Both the position numbers and the translations under genes were made by a program. From Megasphaera elsdenii (lineage in GTDB: Bacteria > Bacillota > Negativicutes > Veillonellales > Megasphaeraceae): DNA of 64,000 nucleotides. The notes under the pieces are model-generated. The model had not been told where the DNA came from, ran no database searches, and saw nothing but the letters and a program-made list of their open reading frames with translations. The DNA lies in the NCBI RefSeq assembly GCF_020539865.1, contig NZ_JAJBQV010000007.1:27114-91113 (forward strand). Reading direction: 5' to 3'. Shown one piece after another: positions 62,056-64,000 of the stretch (position 1 is the stretch's first letter; every line of letters starts with the position of its first letter).

Positions 62056-62181
62056 TTCGTGGTTCGTGGCTAGTGGCTAGTGGCTCGTAGTTCGTAGGAA
62101 TCGTCCCCAAGGGCAGCCCGCTTGTGGGAATCTCGGAATACAGTCTGTCACTAACAACCAGCCACTAACTGCTAACCCCTT
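62056..62181. other. Intergenic stretch of degenerate inverted iterations
   Basis: The left side repeats TTCGTGG and GGCTAGT units; the right side holds the complementary CCACTAAC and ACTAAC units (62148-62178). No gene is seen. It resembles the composite element at 43750-43938. Confidence 0.5.
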
Positions 62182-62219
62182 AAAAAGGCGCTGTCGCATG
62201 AAGACAGCGCCTTTTTTTT
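62182..62219 (+). terminator. Terminator of the methionine salvage operon
   Basis: AAAAAGGCGCTGTC pairs perfectly with GACAGCGCCTTTTT, then more T residues. Confidence 0.92.
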
Positions 62220-62279
62220 GCCCATACCTGTAATAAATTACAGTGTATTTATTTTTTATGTTTAGTAAAATGATAGTAA
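62203..62279 (+). repeat. 77-bp direct repeat, copy 1
   Basis: Identical base for base to 63924-64000. It covers the right arm of the terminator, a dyad symmetric site and the probable -10 (TAAAAT, 62266-62271) of the following gene. Confidence 0.95.
62228..62243 (+). promoter_or_regulatory. Candidate operator in the duplicated promoter region
   Basis: CTGTAAT-AA-ATTACAG is a 7-bp dyad. An overlapping dyad, TACA-G-TGTA, is flanked by AATAAAT and TTTATT. The site overlaps the expected -35 of the -10 at 62266, so a repressor could act here. A second copy is at 63949-63964. Confidence 0.5.
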
Positions 62280-62327
62280 GGATAAATGCTTATGGATTTT
62301 TGAACGTGAAAAATAAGGAGGACACCC

Positions 62328-63884
62328 ATGGATAACAGCAGAATTAATGTCAGGGCTTTTATCGCCCCTGGACTTGCCTGGGTGGCAGGGTTGATGCTTA
62401 TCGTCATTTTTGCACCTACGACGGAAGAGTTGAACGGCATGGTTGGGTTGGGATTTCTCGTTCTATGCATAGCTACTATCTGGAACCTTTATGTGTTCTA
62501 TGAGGAATACGATCGGATTGGGAAAGAATGGCCGTTTTTTCTGGACAGCTTGTTTCCCCATTATCCGGTCGTGCCGGATAGTGATGAGCTGTCACAGAGA
62601 CTGAGCGGATTCCGCCGAAGCCTCAGCGATTATTTATCAAGCGACCGGCCAGAACAGAATAGTGATCTTCAGAACTATGCGTCTCAACTGATGTGGCATA
62701 GTGCGGCGCTGCAGAAAAAGCGTCTGCTGAAAAACAAGCTGACTCTTGAGATGGATTCTGTGCGCAGGGCCTATTCCGGTAGGCATACCTGCGTCAGGAA
62801 AGACAGCTATTTTGACGGACGATATCAGGTAAAGGACATTTACGAGGAAATCGAAGCCGTCAGAACCTTTAAACAGGGTGGCAGCCTTATCAAACGCATC
62901 AGGGATAATGAGGTGGCTCATTTCACCCTGCTTTCTGCCAAACCGGTCGGCGGTGACAGGGTTACTTGTCCCTCTTGTGGGAATACGACTACCCGAGAGA
63001 ACCTCCTGGACGGCTGTGATTACTGCGGCACAAAATTTACCGTCGAGGATATGGAAAACAGGGTCGACAGTTTCGGATTACGACGGGATTTCCGTACCAG
63101 TCAAAGCAAAAAGAATGCTGTTAGGGAACTGATATATCCATGGACGACGCTGATTATGATGATGCCTTTGATTTACTTTGGATTTATCGGCATGTTTGTC
63201 TATGCCGATGAGACGAACATTTTCCTGAAGCTGGTCGGAGGAATGTTTATTGCCGGTCTGTTTGGCCTCCTCGGGTGGTGCTTCAAGTCGATATTCGTGA
63301 TGCTGATGTTGCCCATCGGGTTCCTGGTCAGTACTTTCTCAGAGGTCATGAATCGAAGAATGATCTACCGCCGAAAGGGAGAAGAGGCACAAGAGAAGCG
63401 GATGGCCGACCAGGTCCGAAAGACAGATTCCCTTTTCTCGCTGCAGAGCTTCTTCGGCGGCATCCAGAATAAGCTTTCTGCTATCCATTACGCCGATTTT
63501 CCCAAGGAAATCAATGCCTTTTCCGAAAAGGATCTGTCTTCACTGATAGAAAAATATAAGAATGTCGTGGACGTGGATATCCAAAAGCTCAAGATGGAAT
63601 CCTATCGTCTGGAAGAAAAGCTGCAGAGGGCAGAGGTCAGCGCCGAACTTCGCCTTCTCGAATTGCAGGGCCGCAAAATCAAAGCGCGGAGGGAAACACT
63701 GAAGCTCAGGATGATCAAAGATGCCAGCTGCAAGACCCAGGCCGTATGCGGCGCTTCTGTGATGCGGTGCCAGGGCTGCGGCGCCAGTCTTTCGCTGATG
63801 GATGGTAAGACCTGTAGTTACTGCGGAAGGAATCTGGATCTGAAAGCATACGATTGGGTAATCGATAGCTATGACATAATTTAA
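62328..63884 (+). CDS. Membrane protein with two zinc ribbons and a Tim44-like region
   Basis: A 518-residue protein of unclear function. Two membrane helices at residues 9-60 (AFIAPGLAWVAGLMLIVIFA, GLGFLVLCIATIWNLYVFY) are followed by a charged region, a zinc ribbon (CPSCGN, CDYCGT near 211-232), three more hydrophobic stretches (about 270-345), a Tim44-like, NTF2-related region (about 370-480; FSLQSFFGGIQNKLSAIHYADF) and a second zinc ribbon at the end (CQGCGASLSLMDGKTCSYCG). Proteins of this plan are known as Tim44-like in Firmicutes, without assigned function. AAGGAGG precedes the ATG. It is flanked by the 77-bp direct repeat, so a related gene may follow outside the window. Confidence 0.75.
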   Translation: MDNSRINVRAFIAPGLAWVAGLMLIVIFAPTTEELNGMVGLGFLVLCIATIWNLYVFYEEYDRIGKEWPFFLDSLFPHYPVVPDSDELSQRLSGFRRSLSDYLSSDRPEQNSDLQNYASQLMWHSAALQKKRLLKNKLTLEMDSVRRAYSGRHTCVRKDSYFDGRYQVKDIYEEIEAVRTFKQGGSLIKRIRDNEVAHFTLLSAKPVGGDRVTCPSCGNTTTRENLLDGCDYCGTKFTVEDMENRVDSFGLRRDFRTSQSKKNAVRELIYPWTTLIMMMPLIYFGFIGMFVYADETNIFLKLVGGMFIAGLFGLLGWCFKSIFVMLMLPIGFLVSTFSEVMNRRMIYRRKGEEAQEKRMADQVRKTDSLFSLQSFFGGIQNKLSAIHYADFPKEINAFSEKDLSSLIEKYKNVVDVDIQKLKMESYRLEEKLQRAEVSAELRLLELQGRKIKARRETLKLRMIKDASCKTQAVCGASVMRCQGCGASLSLMDGKTCSYCGRNLDLKAYDWVIDSYDII

Positions 63885-63910
63885 TTTATAGTTTGTAGTT
63901 TGCAGAAAAT

Positions 63911-63940
63911 GGGGCTGTCGTGCGACAGCGCCTTTTTTTT
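63911..63940 (+). terminator. Terminator after the zinc-ribbon membrane protein
   Basis: GGGGCTGTCG pairs with CGACAGCGCC (one G-G mismatch), followed by eight T residues. Confidence 0.85.
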
Positions 63941-64000
63941 GCCCATACCTGTAATAAATTACAGTGTATTTATTTTTTATGTTTAGTAAAATGATAGTAA
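63924..64000 (+). repeat. 77-bp direct repeat, copy 2, reaching the window end
   Basis: Identical to 62203-62279 as far as the window allows; it may continue beyond. It should hold the promoter of the next gene. Confidence 0.95.

Overview
The window looks like chromosomal DNA of a diderm Firmicute of the class Negativicutes, most likely Megasphaera or a close relative. The evidence is a Firmicute-type housekeeping order (yicC-remA-gmk-rpoZ-coaBC; priA, def-fmt-rsmB-rlmN-stp-prkC-rsgA-rpe), SAM, FMN and TPP riboswitches, strong AAGGAGG ribosome-binding sites and frequent TTG starts, combined with a lipopolysaccharide cluster (WaaE-like transferase, O-antigen ligase, GT8 core transferase, UDP-GlcA/UDP-GalA synthesis) that only an outer-membrane organism needs. 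The taxonomic call is inference; no rRNA or tRNA gene was recognised.

Layout. 0-2.1 kb: end of rdgB, a phosphodiesterase, speD and a class II aldolase. 2.2-7.3 kb: rqcH, then the yicC-remA-gmk-rpoZ-coaBC operon. 7.4-8.6 kb (minus): an unrecognised coiled-coil protein. 8.7-12.6 kb: SAM-riboswitch-controlled metK, then priA. 12.8-21 kb: def, fmt, rsmB, rlmN, then stp, prkC, rsgA, rpe. 21-23.5 kb: FMN-riboswitch-controlled ribD-ribE-ribH without ribBA. 23.7-39.2 kb: a more AT-rich surface-glycan cluster of twelve genes. 39.2-43.7 kb: ogt, thrC and three small or membrane genes. 44-47.3 kb: a divergent purine permease and adenine deaminase. 47.4-52.1 kb: a lytic transglycosylase and potABCD. 52.2-52.9 kb: a decayed glycyl-radical locus. 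53.2-54.9 kb (minus): purC and a SIMPL protein. 55-56.6 kb: TPP-riboswitch-controlled thiC. 56.7-62.1 kb: hslO followed by a methionine-cycle salvage operon. 62.3-63.9 kb: a zinc-ribbon membrane protein flanked by an exact 77-bp direct repeat.

How the genes fit together. A metabolic theme runs through the window: SAM is made by metK, decarboxylated by speD for polyamine synthesis (with potABCD importing polyamines), and the by-products methylthioadenosine and S-adenosylhomocysteine are handled by the operon at 57.6-62.1 kb. Active-site residues there suggest a deamination-first route: a deaminase, a 6-oxopurine-type phosphorylase and a hydrolase of the Thermotoga/archaeal type. The aldolase beside speD could complete a DHAP-shunt-like salvage of methylthioribulose phosphate.

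Intergenic DNA is unusual: a 26-bp palindromic repeat occurs in three exact copies plus one variant, many terminators share a CTGTC/GACAG-type stem, and at least three terminators sit inside larger inverted repeats.
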